Numbered from the stretch's first letter, positions 1 through 7,134 are shown. The stretch: DNA of 10,768 nt from Planctomycetaceae bacterium (GCA_015487825.1 WFOZ01000477.1:1-10768); one strand, 5' to 3'. The notes: generated from the sequence alone by a model not told the origin. Made by a program: numbers and translations.

Positions 1-42
1 CGTTCCCAAGGTGGACCTTGGGAACGAGGAGAATAATCCTCG
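1..42. repeat. Double palindrome, REP-like intergenic repeat
   Basis: Positions 1-12 (CGTTCCCAAGGT) are the exact reverse complement of 15-26, with a 2-base loop. A second inverted repeat overlaps its edge: CGAGGA at 25-30 pairs with TCCTCG at 37-42 around a 6-base spacer. Palindromes of the GTTCCC...GGGAAC kind are common dispersed intergenic repeats in many bacteria (recalled, not searched). No T tract follows, so this is not an intrinsic terminator. The element may continue left of the window. Confidence 0.7.
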
Positions 43-124
43 CCCGAGAACGGTGTTGTGCTGACGAGTCTCTTCGCTTTGTTTTGCGGGAAACTCTTTA
101 AGCGGTTCTAACAAAACTCCTGCA

Positions 125-165
125 GGTGCCCCATCCGCGAATGGTCCGGGGCACCGGTTTTTTTT
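125..165 (+). terminator. Strong plus-strand rho-independent terminator
   Basis: GGTGCCCC (125-132) pairs perfectly with GGGGCACC (148-155). An inner AT/AT pair can extend the stem, and eight T residues follow at 158-165. The T tract is only on the plus strand, so it ends a plus-strand transcript coming from the left. None of the three plus frames supports a gene end in the first 124 bases, so that gene is outside the window or the transcript is non-coding. On the minus strand the same stem lies just downstream of sod but lacks a T tract. Confidence 0.85.
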
Positions 166-193
166 GTTATGGCAGTACGTGATCGAGAACTTT

Positions 194-802
194 CTACTTC
201 GCTGCGTTAAATCGATCAGCTACCGCGTTCCAGTCGACAACGTTCCAGAATGCAGAAATGTAATCAGGACGGCGGTTCTGGTAATTCAAATAGTAGGCGT
301 GTTCCCAGACATCCAGCCCCAGAATAGGAGTTCTTCCTTCTGAAAGAGGGGTGTCCTGATTCGGAGTGCTTTCGACCAGAAGTTGACCATTGTCGACACT
401 GAGCCAGGCCCAGCCGCTGCCAAATCGAGTTGCAGCTGCGTTTGCAAATTCTGTCTGGAACTTTTCAAAAGACTCAAATTTTCCGTTGATTGCCTCTGCA
501 AGCTCACCCGATGGATTTCCGCCGCCGTTGGCACTCATGATTGTCCAGAACAGGCTGTGGTTCGCGTGACCACCACCGTTATTGCGTACCGCGCCGCGAA
601 TCGCTTCCGGAACAGCGTTTAAATCGCTGACCAAATCTTCTATCGATTTTGCAGCCAGATCTTCATGCCCTTCCAGAGCTGCATTCACTTTTGAAATGTA
701 TGCCTGGTGATGTTTGGAATGATGAATTTCCATTGTGCGGGCATCAATGTGAGGTTCGAGGGCATCGTATGCGTAAGGTAACTCTGGTAATGTGTAGGCC
801 AT
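194..802 (-). CDS. sodA: Superoxide dismutase, Mn-type (Fe/Mn family)
   Basis: The 202-residue protein has the usual length of the Fe/Mn superoxide dismutase family, which converts superoxide to oxygen and hydrogen peroxide. The N-terminal helical domain begins [20 protein letters not shown]. The four metal ligands are visible: His27 (in HHSKHHQAY), His82 (in [11 protein letters not shown]), Asp164 and His168 (in LDVWEHAYY). The GGGHANH motif and the Gln in TPNQDTPL are those of Mn-type enzymes rather than typical iron enzymes, though cambialistic use cannot be excluded. The frame extends 44 codons upstream to position 934 from a TTG. The ATG at 802 is chosen because the family N-terminus starts there and AAAGGA (808-813) lies five bases ahead. 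No signal peptide is seen, so it should be cytoplasmic. A candidate promoter lies at 907-934. The ABM gene is 159 bases upstream on the same strand. Confidence 0.97.
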   Translation of the reverse strand: MAYTLPELPYAYDALEPHIDARTMEIHHSKHHQAYISKVNAALEGHEDLAAKSIEDLVSDLNAVPEAIRGAVRNNGGGHANHSLFWTIMSANGGGNPSGELAEAINGKFESFEKFQTEFANAAATRFGSGWAWLSVDNGQLLVESTPNQDTPLSEGRTPILGLDVWEHAYYLNYQNRRPDYISAFWNVVDWNAVADRFNAAK

Positions 803-807
803 TGGGG

Positions 808-813
808 TCCTTT
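808..813 (-). promoter_or_regulatory. Ribosome binding site deciding the sod start
   Basis: Read on the minus strand, AAAGGA lies five bases before the ATG at 802. It supports the 202-residue product over the extended frame that begins at 934. Confidence 0.7.
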
Positions 814-841
814 CAAAGACTTGAGTGGAGAAATTTCGATT

Positions 842-865
842 GAAAAAGATGCCGTCTGATGCGGC
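842..865 (-). terminator. Weak hairpin with T5 tract in the sod leader
   Basis: On the minus strand GCCG (862-865) can pair with CGGC (851-854) around a 7-base loop, followed by ATCTTTTTC. It could be a weak terminator for the ABM gene or a leader hairpin of sod. The four-pair stem is short and the call is tentative. Confidence 0.3.
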
Positions 866-906
866 TTTGTTGATCTGTCTACCCGCATCCACGGCGACAA
901 CACTGA

Positions 907-934
907 ATTTTAGGCACTCAGTGACAGGAGACAA
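907..934 (-). promoter_or_regulatory. Candidate sigma70-type promoter of sod
   Basis: On the minus strand TTGTCT (929-934) and TAAAAT (907-912) are separated by 16 bases. Transcription would start near 900, leaving a leader of about 97 bases before the sod ATG. An inverted repeat, CACTGA (901-906) with TCAGTG (918-923), brackets the -10 box and could be an operator. The promoter lies between ABM and sod, which suggests independent sod transcription. Confidence 0.45.
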
Positions 935-961
935 GCCGCAGAAATTGAAACAGCCGGAATT

Positions 962-1306
962 CTATTGGAGAACCTGCACATCGGGCGCGGCTGCCAGAAT
1001 ATCTTCCAGGTCATTAAGAAGTGTTGTCAAATAAGGCTGCTTAAGGTGTTCGTCGAGCGCATCCAGATTTTTCCACTGTTCAATCACAATAAACTTTTCA
1101 GGAGAAATGGCATCTTGGGTCAATCGATAAACAATGTTTCCGGCTTCGGCCTGAGTCTGTTTTAAGGGTTCTGCAAACGCTGCCCGGAAGGCCTCTTCAG
1201 TACCCGGCTTGATTTCGAAAAAAACGAGCATTTGAAATTTCTGGTCTGTTTTTTTCAATTGTTCGTTAACAGTTTGTGCCAGGGGATGAAGCTCTGCATC
1301 ACACAT
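962..1306 (-). CDS. ABM-family (quinol monooxygenase-like) protein
   Basis: The 114-residue protein carries an antibiotic biosynthesis monooxygenase (ABM) domain, a small dimeric ferredoxin-like fold also found in YgiN-type quinol monooxygenases. The domain runs from about residue 26 (MLVFFEIKPGTEEAF) to the end. It includes the second-strand and helix pattern typical of the family (KFIVIEQWKNLDALDEHL, residues 72-89), with a Glu-Gln-Trp core and a downstream His. Members oxidise quinols or other small aromatics without a cofactor, but the substrate cannot be read here. The first 25 residues are a hydrophilic helix-like extension. The start at 1306 is preferred because GAGAGAAAG lies seven bases ahead. 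An inner ATG at 1231 would give a bare ABM domain but has no ribosome binding site. It is upstream of sod on the same strand, 159 bases away, which fits a redox-stress role but does not prove it. Confidence 0.88.
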   Translation of the reverse strand: MCDAELHPLAQTVNEQLKKTDQKFQMLVFFEIKPGTEEAFRAAFAEPLKQTQAEAGNIVYRLTQDAISPEKFIVIEQWKNLDALDEHLKQPYLTTLLNDLEDILAAAPDVQVLQ

Positions 1307-1500
1307 AATTCGACTTTCTCTCGATACTACTGGAAGGCGCTTTAAGCAGATACTTTAGCGAAATATCCCGATTGTTTGAATTCTAAGTGATTCTGAAAAA
1401 AAGAATCGTTATAAATTCATAAATTGTCGATAAATCAGCAAAGGAGCCATTGTTGCAGACCAGGCCAAATATCTTCTAAAAAATCAGGTTGTCTTGAACG

Positions 1501-1722
1501 ATGAAACTGTTAAAAACAGCTCCTGTTTCGCATCTGCTGCTCATCTGTGGAATTGGCCTTTTATTGGTTGGATGTTCTACCCCCCAATATCTTATGCCGG
1601 GAGGTTACAGCAGCACGTACCAGAAAGCTCTGACAGGGGAGTCGATTCGGGCGCAATACGCGGCTCCGCTTGACCAGGCTGTCTACCAGCACGCCAATGC
1701 GGACACCGCAATATTACGTTGA
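1501..1722 (+). CDS. Small predicted lipoprotein, function unknown
   Basis: This 73-residue frame is the only plausible plus-strand gene in the window. It begins with Lys residues, has a hydrophobic stretch at about residues 11-24, and a lipobox LLVGC with the lipidated Cys at residue 25. The mature part would be about 49 residues, starting [20 protein letters not shown], with no domain I recognise. The signal peptide is the main evidence that it is real. The ribosome binding site is weak: only AGG about 12 bases upstream. The 3' end stops 13 bases before the stop codon of the opposing pyrophosphatase gene, with no terminator between them. It may be a short native lipoprotein or the remnant of a longer one, since there is little room for a functional domain after the anchor. 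Confidence 0.6.
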   Translation: MKLLKTAPVSHLLLICGIGLLLVGCSTPQYLMPGGYSSTYQKALTGESIRAQYAAPLDQAVYQHANADTAILR

Positions 1723-1735
1723 CTCGAACGCCGCC

Positions 1736-3784
1736 TCACACCAACAGAGGGGCGATGACCAATGCGACAACACTCATCAGCTTAATCAGGATATTCAGGC
1801 TGGGGCCTGCGGTATCTTTGAAGGGGTCGCCAACTGTGTCTCCGATAACCGATGCGGTATGTGCTTCAGATCCTTTTCCGCCGTACTCGCCACTTTCAAT
1901 ATGCTTTTTGGCGTTGTCCCAGGCACCACCAGCATTGGACATGAACAGTGCCAGCATTACACCGGAAACTGTAACGCCGATAAGTAACCCACCAAGCATT
2001 TCTGCCCCTCCCAGCATGCCTACCAGAATAGGAGTCAAAATTCCCAACAGTGCAGGTAAGACCATTTCCCGAATGGCAGCCGAAGTGGAGATATCGACAC
2101 AGCGTGCGTAGTCCGGTGTACCTGTTCCTTCAAGGATCCCATCAATTTCCCGGAATTGCCTGCGGACTTCTTCAATCATTGCGAATGCAGCCCGCCCGAC
2201 CGCTCCGATAGCAAAGGCAGAGAACAGATAGGGCATCATTCCCCCCAGAAACAGCCCTGCTGTTACCTTCGGGTTGGCGATATCGATGGATGTCACCCCC
2301 GCTTGTTCCCGAAAAGCTGCGAACAAAGCCAACGCAGTCAATGCGGCTGACCCGATTGCAAATCCTTTACCGATGGCCGCTGTCGTATTGCCGACTGCAT
2401 CGAGCTTGTCGGTTCGTTCACGAACTTCAGGAGGCAGTTCGGCCATTTCCGCCAATCCACCGGCGTTATCAGCGATAGGACCGTAGGCATCGACCGCCAG
2501 TTGAATTCCCGTAGTCGCGAGCATTCCCAAAGCTGCTATTGCGATGCCATATAATCCAGCCCAGTGGAAAGAGGTTAGCAGTGCTGCAATCAAACAGATA
2601 ACAGGTAAAGCTGTCGACATCATGCCAACTCCCAATCCTGCAATAATATTTGTGGCAGCCCCTGTTTGAGATTGGTGTGCAATTTTTCGAACCGGGCCTT
2701 TGCCTTCAGCGGTGTAGTATTCGGTCAGTAATCCGATAGCGATCCCGGCTAACAGGCCAACAATAATGGCCCAGAAAATTCCACTGCCTGCATAATATTC
2801 AGTTCCTTCCAAGGTGAAACTCGCAGGAGCAAGCCAGTTGACCAATGGAAATGCCAGGACAACCATCACCCCGGCTGCAACGAATGTCCCTGCGTTTAGT
2901 GCAGTCTGTGGGTTGCCCCCTTCTTTGGTTTTGACAAGAAAAGTACCGACGATTGACATCACAATTCCAAGTGCTGCCAGCAGGAGGGGAAGTACAACCA
3001 TTTGCACGGACCCGGCTGCTGCACCAAGGACCATCGCACCGATGATAGAGCCGACATAAGATTCGAATAGGTCAGCTCCCATCCCGGCAACATCGCCTAC
3101 GTTATCGCCTACATTATCTGCGATAGTCGCAGGGTTTCGTGGATCGTCTTCCGGAATCCCGGCTTCAACTTTTCCAACCAGATCTGCCCCGACATCAGCT
3201 GCTTTGGTGAAGATCCCTCCGCCAACGCGGGCGAACAAGGCAATTGAACTGGCGCCCATCGCAAAACCACTTAAAATTGGTAATACCTGATCTTTGAGCT
3301 CAGCAACGCCAAATCCAAATTTTAAAGCATATACAAAAAACAGGCCGGAAAGGCCCATCAGTCCCAGGCCGACAACGCACATTCCCATGACGGTACCGCC
3401 GGAAAAGGCAACCATTAACGCCTGATTCAAACTGGTTCGAGCTGCCTGGGTTGTCCGCATGTTAGCTGCAGTGGCAATACGCATTCCAAAAAAGCCAGCC
3501 AGACTGGAGCAAAATGCACCAACAATAAACGATAACGCAATCAACTGATGCTCTGTCTTGTAGGTGGCATAGAGTATGACGGCTACAATCAGAACGAAAC
3601 CAGACAGGACCGTGTATTCCCGCTTCAAAAAAGCCATCGCCCCCAGGCGAACAGCTTTTCCAATTTCCTGCATACGCTCATTCCCCGGATCCTGGCGGTT
3701 GACCCACTGCGATTTTATAAAAGCAAAAACCAGTGCCCCAACGCCAGCCACAAAGCTGATGATTACAATTGTCTTGTCGTCCAT
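1736..3784 (-). CDS. hppA: K+-dependent ion-pumping membrane pyrophosphatase
   Basis: The 682-residue integral membrane protein couples hydrolysis of pyrophosphate to pumping of H+ or Na+ across the membrane. Family hallmarks are clear: the substrate-binding motif [11 protein letters not shown] (residues 197-207) followed by [18 protein letters not shown], a second acidic cluster at [10 protein letters not shown] (439-448), and the C-terminal DNAKKHIE and [17 protein letters not shown] stretches. [10 protein letters not shown] (465-474) has Ala469 and Gly472 where K+-independent enzymes carry Lys and Thr, so this belongs to the K+-dependent subfamily. That subfamily contains both H+ and Na+ pumps, and I cannot tell which this is. 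Many hydrophobic segments fit the usual 16-helix topology. A TTG at 3814 opens ten codons earlier in frame. The ATG at 3784 is preferred because the family N-terminus starts near it, with purine-rich GAAGAAAAAGAA upstream. No terminator is visible before the convergent lipoprotein gene. Confidence 0.97.
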   Translation of the reverse strand: MDDKTIVIISFVAGVGALVFAFIKSQWVNRQDPGNERMQEIGKAVRLGAMAFLKREYTVLSGFVLIVAVILYATYKTEHQLIALSFIVGAFCSSLAGFFGMRIATAANMRTTQAARTSLNQALMVAFSGGTVMGMCVVGLGLMGLSGLFFVYALKFGFGVAELKDQVLPILSGFAMGASSIALFARVGGGIFTKAADVGADLVGKVEAGIPEDDPRNPATIADNVGDNVGDVAGMGADLFESYVGSIIGAMVLGAAAGSVQMVVLPLLLAALGIVMSIVGTFLVKTKEGGNPQTALNAGTFVAAGVMVVLAFPLVNWLAPASFTLEGTEYYAGSGIFWAIIVGLLAGIAIGLLTEYYTAEGKGPVRKIAHQSQTGAATNIIAGLGVGMMSTALPVICLIAALLTSFHWAGLYGIAIAALGMLATTGIQLAVDAYGPIADNAGGLAEMAELPPEVRERTDKLDAVGNTTAAIGKGFAIGSAALTALALFAAFREQAGVTSIDIANPKVTAGLFLGGMMPYLFSAFAIGAVGRAAFAMIEEVRRQFREIDGILEGTGTPDYARCVDISTSAAIREMVLPALLGILTPILVGMLGGAEMLGGLLIGVTVSGVMLALFMSNAGGAWDNAKKHIESGEYGGKGSEAHTASVIGDTVGDPFKDTAGPSLNILIKLMSVVALVIAPLLV

Positions 3785-3954
3785 CGTTCTTTTTCTTCGT
3801 CTTTCGGAATTCAAATTTTATGTGGTCTGAACCACGTAAACATGGAGATTATTTACCCAATTATTGCCTGAAATAGCATCGGTATTCCCCGATGGGAGTG
3901 AGTGTAGTGTTTCTCCAAAATTATGAAAGCGAAGTTTGGCAAGATAAATGAAAT

Positions 3955-3997
3955 AAAAAAAACGAGTCGTACTGACTACTCGATACGACTCGTTTTT
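3955..3997. terminator. Bidirectional rho-independent terminator
   Basis: AACGAGTCGTA (3961-3971) and TACGACTCGTT (3984-3994) form a perfect 11-pair stem around a 12-base loop. Eight A residues precede it (3955-3962), giving a T8 tract on the minus strand. Five T residues (3993-3997) end it on the plus strand. Its clear client is the peroxidase gene, which ends about 90 bases away at 4085. It also insulates hppA from peroxidase read-through. Confidence 0.9.
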
Positions 3998-4084
3998 CAT
4001 TCGATGATTTTACAAATTTAAGAGTAGGGACTGTTCCTGCCTGTAGCATTACCGGCCGATTCCCTTAACGTTATCTTCATCGTT

Positions 4085-6652
4085 TTATGTTTGCGAAAAT
4101 AACGATCTCAGAGCAGAACGGCCCAGCAACTCCAGATTTTGCAGTTCCTCCGGACTGGCATTTGCGGAAGAAGGAGCAGGCCGTTTGGTTTGTTTTTCCA
4201 ATGAGGAATTGCTCCGGTTCAAGGAGTGTTCGCTTTGACCGGACTGTTTTCGCGAAACTGCCCGGAATCGTTGAACAAGTTCTTCTTGCGAACCGGACCG
4301 GGAACTTCTGTTTCGATTGATACTTCTTCGCCTGAAGACAGTTCTGAGAAGATTATGCTGAAGGATATCGTAACCCCGCCCACCGTACATACGATCTGAG
4401 CCCTCTCCACCGTACAGGCGGTCATTTCCCCGGCGTCCCATAAGTACATCATTACCCTGGTTGCCGAAAAGCAGATCGTTTCCTCTGCCTCCATCCAGAA
4501 AGTCATGCCCGTTTCTTCCGTGAAGTCGATCGCGTCCGGCGTTTCCGTAGAGGCGATCATTTCCTGCAGAACCAATCAGGATGTCATCCCCGCGACCTCC
4601 CCACAATTTGAGGCGGCTGTCAACTTCATCTCCACGAGCATCCAGAAGATCGTTCCCATTCATTCCGTCAATGATTGTCCGCTCGAATCCTTGATTGATC
4701 AGCTTGTTACCATTGAGTGAAACTTTATTGGCGAAGACATTCATCCTGTCGCCTCTGCGTGTTCCACCAACATAGAATGTATCTTTTCCGCCATATCCTC
4801 CCCAGGCGACAACTCCACCGGGCAATGCTCTGGCTGTTACATTTCCTTCAACAATAATACGATCATGCAAACGATCACGCCCTACAATAATAACCTGCTC
4901 AACCTGATTGACGGAGCGGCGCAGCATAATGCGGCGAGTTCGGTTATCTACAATCTGGATCTGATTATTTCGGACACGAATCCGGAAATCCTGACGACGG
5001 CGATTCCCCGGAATTTCGAAGTACATGACAGCTTTGTCGTAGAAAACATTCTTTTGCAGATTGGCTGCGTCTGAATTTCGTTCAATCACATCAGCCAGCG
5101 ATGTCTGTTCAATCCGTCGAAGCTTTCGACCGCTTAATAAATTCTGATACCAGAAGCGATCTCCATCACGCAATCTGGTGAATTGATCTACAAGAACCGT
5201 ACTCATTAACTCGCCCACACTCGCACCGGTCAGATGGTCTTCAGCCAGCATTCCGACCCAGAGATCAATCGAATTGACATCGTCATAGACCGAAGAAAGT
5301 GCCGCGACAACATCCGGGTCTGACGAAATATCATTGAAACTATTCACGGGAGGCAGGCCAAGACCAACCCGAGCCTGATTGTAATCGGGTAAACCGTGAT
5401 CTCGCCCTCGTTGAATGTTGAGAGAGGCCAGATCAAACCCACCTGCACCGGGAGGCCCGAACAGGAAATTGCGAACTTCATCGACAATCTGTGTATCAAG
5501 TTCCTGAGCCTTTTGTAAAGTTGCTCCCTGCAGCAGACTGCCGATATCGTTACCGATCAATTCACCCGGATTGAAAAAACCATCTCGCAGCGCCAGATTC
5601 CCTTCCTGGGCAACAGAACCATCCGGGTTGGCCCGCTGTAATGTTTCGGGAAGTAAACTGTGGCCAAATCGATAAGCAGCGGTCGAAAACATATTCGCAA
5701 TTCCAGGGTTCACCGAAGAATCGTAGCCCTGATATTCCGGAATTGCACCATATCCCAATAACGCAGGAAGATACTCGTTAAAAGTAATTGCCTGTAGTTC
5801 AGCTCGCACAATTGCTCTGGCCTGCTGATAAATTTCCTCATCACTCAGACTTGAATCTGTTTGCGAGATTTCATCTGCCAGTCGGTTATGCTCTCGGACC
5901 CATAGCGTCTGCATCGCTGTTAATGCAACATTTTCATTGGCTCGAACATCACCGGCAAGAAACAGTGACGCACCGGTTCCTCCTGCGTTAGGTAATCCTT
6001 CTTCATTGAAAGGGAGCAGGTTTCCCGAGCTGGTTTTCAGTTTTCCCCCCTGCATTGTTCGCAATGCATCCGCTCGAATTTGATCGGAACCATAAACAAC
6101 AGATCCATCAATGAAAGCCGTGATCTGGTTTATCTGCTGGCGGGGATTTGCAACAGAATCTCCCGTTTGCTCATCGTAATTGGATCGATTCAGTCCAATC
6201 GTTACCGCCCCGGTTCCCAGAGGATCGAAATATTCATCTCCTGCCGGCACATCGATGGGAGCTGGTTCATGGGGCTCACCTGCTTCAGTCAGATCGATAT
6301 CGTGATCGATAAACTGTCCCCAGAGCCAGACGATATCTGTCAGATAACGATCATTATCAACCAGTTCATTCTGATTAGAGACCGCGTTACTTACTTCGCG
6401 GGCGCTTGCACGATCTGCTCCGGCCAGGCTGGAAATTCCATCGCCATATTCGGGGGCAACCAGCCGCAGTAATTGTTCGTCAATACTTCCCCAGTCGGGG
6501 TTCGTCAGGTTATTTCCAGTCCCGTCAAACGAGGCAACAGGAGCATTTAACGGCTGTCCGCTCAGCAAAACCCGCTGTTCACATTGCTCCACCGAAGAGA
6601 AGCGTTGCGGTTTATTGCGGCGGCGAGATGAGCGTAGTTTTTTACCAGACAT
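4085..6652 (-). CDS. Exported animal-type heme peroxidase with RTX repeats
   Basis: An 855-residue protein in three parts. Residues 1-32 are basic and end in EQRVLLSG, resembling the LEPRxLLS motif of exported planctomycete proteins; there is no classical hydrophobic signal peptide. About 35-550 is an animal-type (myeloperoxidase/peroxinectin-like) heme peroxidase domain. It has distal Gln113, Asp116 and His117 in GQFIDHD, catalytic Arg237 and Glu240 in AGDVRANE, proximal His331 in YRFGHS, and the signature NIQRGRDHGLPDYN (412-425). Asp116 and Glu240 match the residues that ester-link heme in mammalian enzymes. The Met giving the myeloperoxidase sulfonium link is Asn241 here. Residues 685-762 are about nine GGxGxDxLx RTX nonapeptides that should bind calcium outside the cell. 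A basic, Ser/Arg-rich tail follows. GGAGG eight bases before the ATG at 6652 decides the start over an in-frame ATG at 6688. The substrate is unknown; halide or peroxide chemistry is an inference. Confidence 0.95.
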   Translation of the reverse strand: MSGKKLRSSRRRNKPQRFSSVEQCEQRVLLSGQPLNAPVASFDGTGNNLTNPDWGSIDEQLLRLVAPEYGDGISSLAGADRASAREVSNAVSNQNELVDNDRYLTDIVWLWGQFIDHDIDLTEAGEPHEPAPIDVPAGDEYFDPLGTGAVTIGLNRSNYDEQTGDSVANPRQQINQITAFIDGSVVYGSDQIRADALRTMQGGKLKTSSGNLLPFNEEGLPNAGGTGASLFLAGDVRANENVALTAMQTLWVREHNRLADEISQTDSSLSDEEIYQQARAIVRAELQAITFNEYLPALLGYGAIPEYQGYDSSVNPGIANMFSTAAYRFGHSLLPETLQRANPDGSVAQEGNLALRDGFFNPGELIGNDIGSLLQGATLQKAQELDTQIVDEVRNFLFGPPGAGGFDLASLNIQRGRDHGLPDYNQARVGLGLPPVNSFNDISSDPDVVAALSSVYDDVNSIDLWVGMLAEDHLTGASVGELMSTVLVDQFTRLRDGDRFWYQNLLSGRKLRRIEQTSLADVIERNSDAANLQKNVFYDKAVMYFEIPGNRRRQDFRIRVRNNQIQIVDNRTRRIMLRRSVNQVEQVIIVGRDRLHDRIIVEGNVTARALPGGVVAWGGYGGKDTFYVGGTRRGDRMNVFANKVSLNGNKLINQGFERTIIDGMNGNDLLDARGDEVDSRLKLWGGRGDDILIGSAGNDRLYGNAGRDRLHGRNGHDFLDGGRGNDLLFGNQGNDVLMGRRGNDRLYGGEGSDRMYGGRGYDILQHNLLRTVFRRRSINRNRSSRSGSQEELVQRFRAVSRKQSGQSEHSLNRSNSSLEKQTKRPAPSSANASPEELQNLELLGRSALRSLFSQT

Positions 6653-6660
6653 AAAATCAT

Positions 6661-6665
6661 CCTCC
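6661..6665 (-). promoter_or_regulatory. Ribosome binding site deciding the peroxidase start
   Basis: Read on the minus strand, GGAGG lies eight bases before the ATG at 6652. It lies inside the longer frame that would begin at 6688, so the 855-residue start is preferred. Confidence 0.8.
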
Positions 6666-6747
6666 AGGCCCATAAAGCATCGTTGCAAAGTCGTAAATCA
6701 TGAATCAGTGGGGTCAATTGCCCGAGCAGGTCCTAGGCATAGAACAG

Positions 6748-6761
6748 GAACATGGATGTTC
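6748..6761. repeat. Small inverted repeat, possible operator
   Basis: GAACAT (6748-6753) and ATGTTC (6756-6761) are perfect reverse complements around GG, about 96 bases before the peroxidase start codon. Its size and position would fit a dimeric regulator site, but 6-base arms are also expected by chance in a region this size. Confidence 0.3.
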
Positions 6762-7001
6762 TTCGTCCGCCATTTAGAAAGAGGGGATTGACAGCTCTGA
6801 AGTTGTCGCTGCCAGAAGAGTGTATATAAAGATCAATAAGTCTATAAACGAGACAGGCGATTTCAATCTACAAACTGGTAGCAACAATCTCTTTTTCGAT
6901 TAGTTTTTTGTCCAGAGGACTTTTGTTAACTCAAAAGAACACAATTTGTAGGGGCCGCTATTGCAGGCTACCGCAGAAACAGGAGGACCCCTTCCCATCG
7001 T

Positions 7002-7020
7002 GGTCCGCGGGTAGCGGACC
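7002..7020. repeat. GC-rich hairpin, 7-bp stem
   Basis: GGTCCGC (7002-7008) pairs with GCGGACC (7014-7020) around GGGTA. GCTACC near 6967 could alternatively pair with GGTAGC at 7010-7015, so the stretch may form competing structures. No T tract follows on either strand. Confidence 0.55.
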
Positions 7021-7030
7021 CTGCAAACAA

Positions 7031-7066
7031 CGTAACTATTCAGTGATGGGTGGCTGAATAGTTACG
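7031..7066. repeat. 13-bp perfect inverted repeat, REP-like
   Basis: CGTAACTATTCAG (7031-7043) is the exact reverse complement of CTGAATAGTTACG (7054-7066), with a 10-base loop TGATGGGTGG. It lies just beyond the terminator of the Fe-S carrier gene and has no T tract of its own. It looks like a dispersed palindromic repeat, a judgement that depends on finding other copies in the genome. Confidence 0.65.
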
Positions 7067-7074
7067 AAGTCTGT

Positions 7075-7112
7075 AAAAAAACGGCTCTGCGATATTTCTC
7101 GCAGAGCCGTTT
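7075..7112 (-). terminator. Terminator of the Fe-S carrier gene
   Basis: AACGGCTCTGCGA (7080-7092) and TCGCAGAGCCGTT (7099-7111) form a perfect 13-pair stem with a 6-base loop. On the minus strand a run of seven T (7075-7081) overlaps and follows the stem. It begins 23 bases after the stop codon of the A-type carrier gene. Confidence 0.92.
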
Positions 7113-7134
7113 ATGCTCTATCAACAGTGAATGA

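Larger units (their letters stand above)
6653..7074. other. Long gene-free region upstream of the peroxidase
   Basis: No frame here resembles a protein. The left part (6666-6960) is AT-rich and should hold the peroxidase promoter and a long leader, but I could not find a convincing -35/-10 pair on the minus strand. It contains short inverted repeats: GAACAT/ATGTTC around GG (6748-6761), and CTTTTG/CAAAAG around a GTTAAC core (6920-6937). The right part (6964-7066) is GC-richer and folds into two strong hairpins, listed separately. Confidence 0.6.

Noticed and set aside
803..934. Extended N-terminus of superoxide dismutase from a TTG at 934
   Set aside because: The added 44 residues lack any family similarity, overlap the candidate promoter, and the ATG at 802 has a well-placed AAAGGA.
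1670..2111. Two plus-strand reading frames opposite the end of hppA
   Set aside because: They are antisense shadows of conserved hppA codons, with low-complexity products and no ribosome binding sites.
3785..3814. Ten extra codons at the hppA start from a TTG
   Set aside because: The added residues are strongly basic (NSERRRKR), unlike the hydrophobic family N-terminus, and the ATG at 3784 is the natural start.
3818..4000. 60-residue minus-strand frame between hppA and the peroxidase
   Set aside because: It runs through the two-way terminator hairpin and shows no recognisable protein features.
4300..4600. RTX-encoding DNA as a tandem repeat or CRISPR-like array
   Set aside because: The periodicity comes from nonapeptide codons (27 bases) inside one reading frame; the units diverge and there are no spacers.
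4085..6652. Twin-arginine signal in the peroxidase N-terminus
   Set aside because: RRR is present, but there is no hydrophobic region or cleavage site after it, as a Tat signal would need.
6788..6830. TTGACA and TATAAA on the plus strand as a promoter
   Set aside because: They are 31 bases apart instead of about 17, and no plus-strand gene follows.
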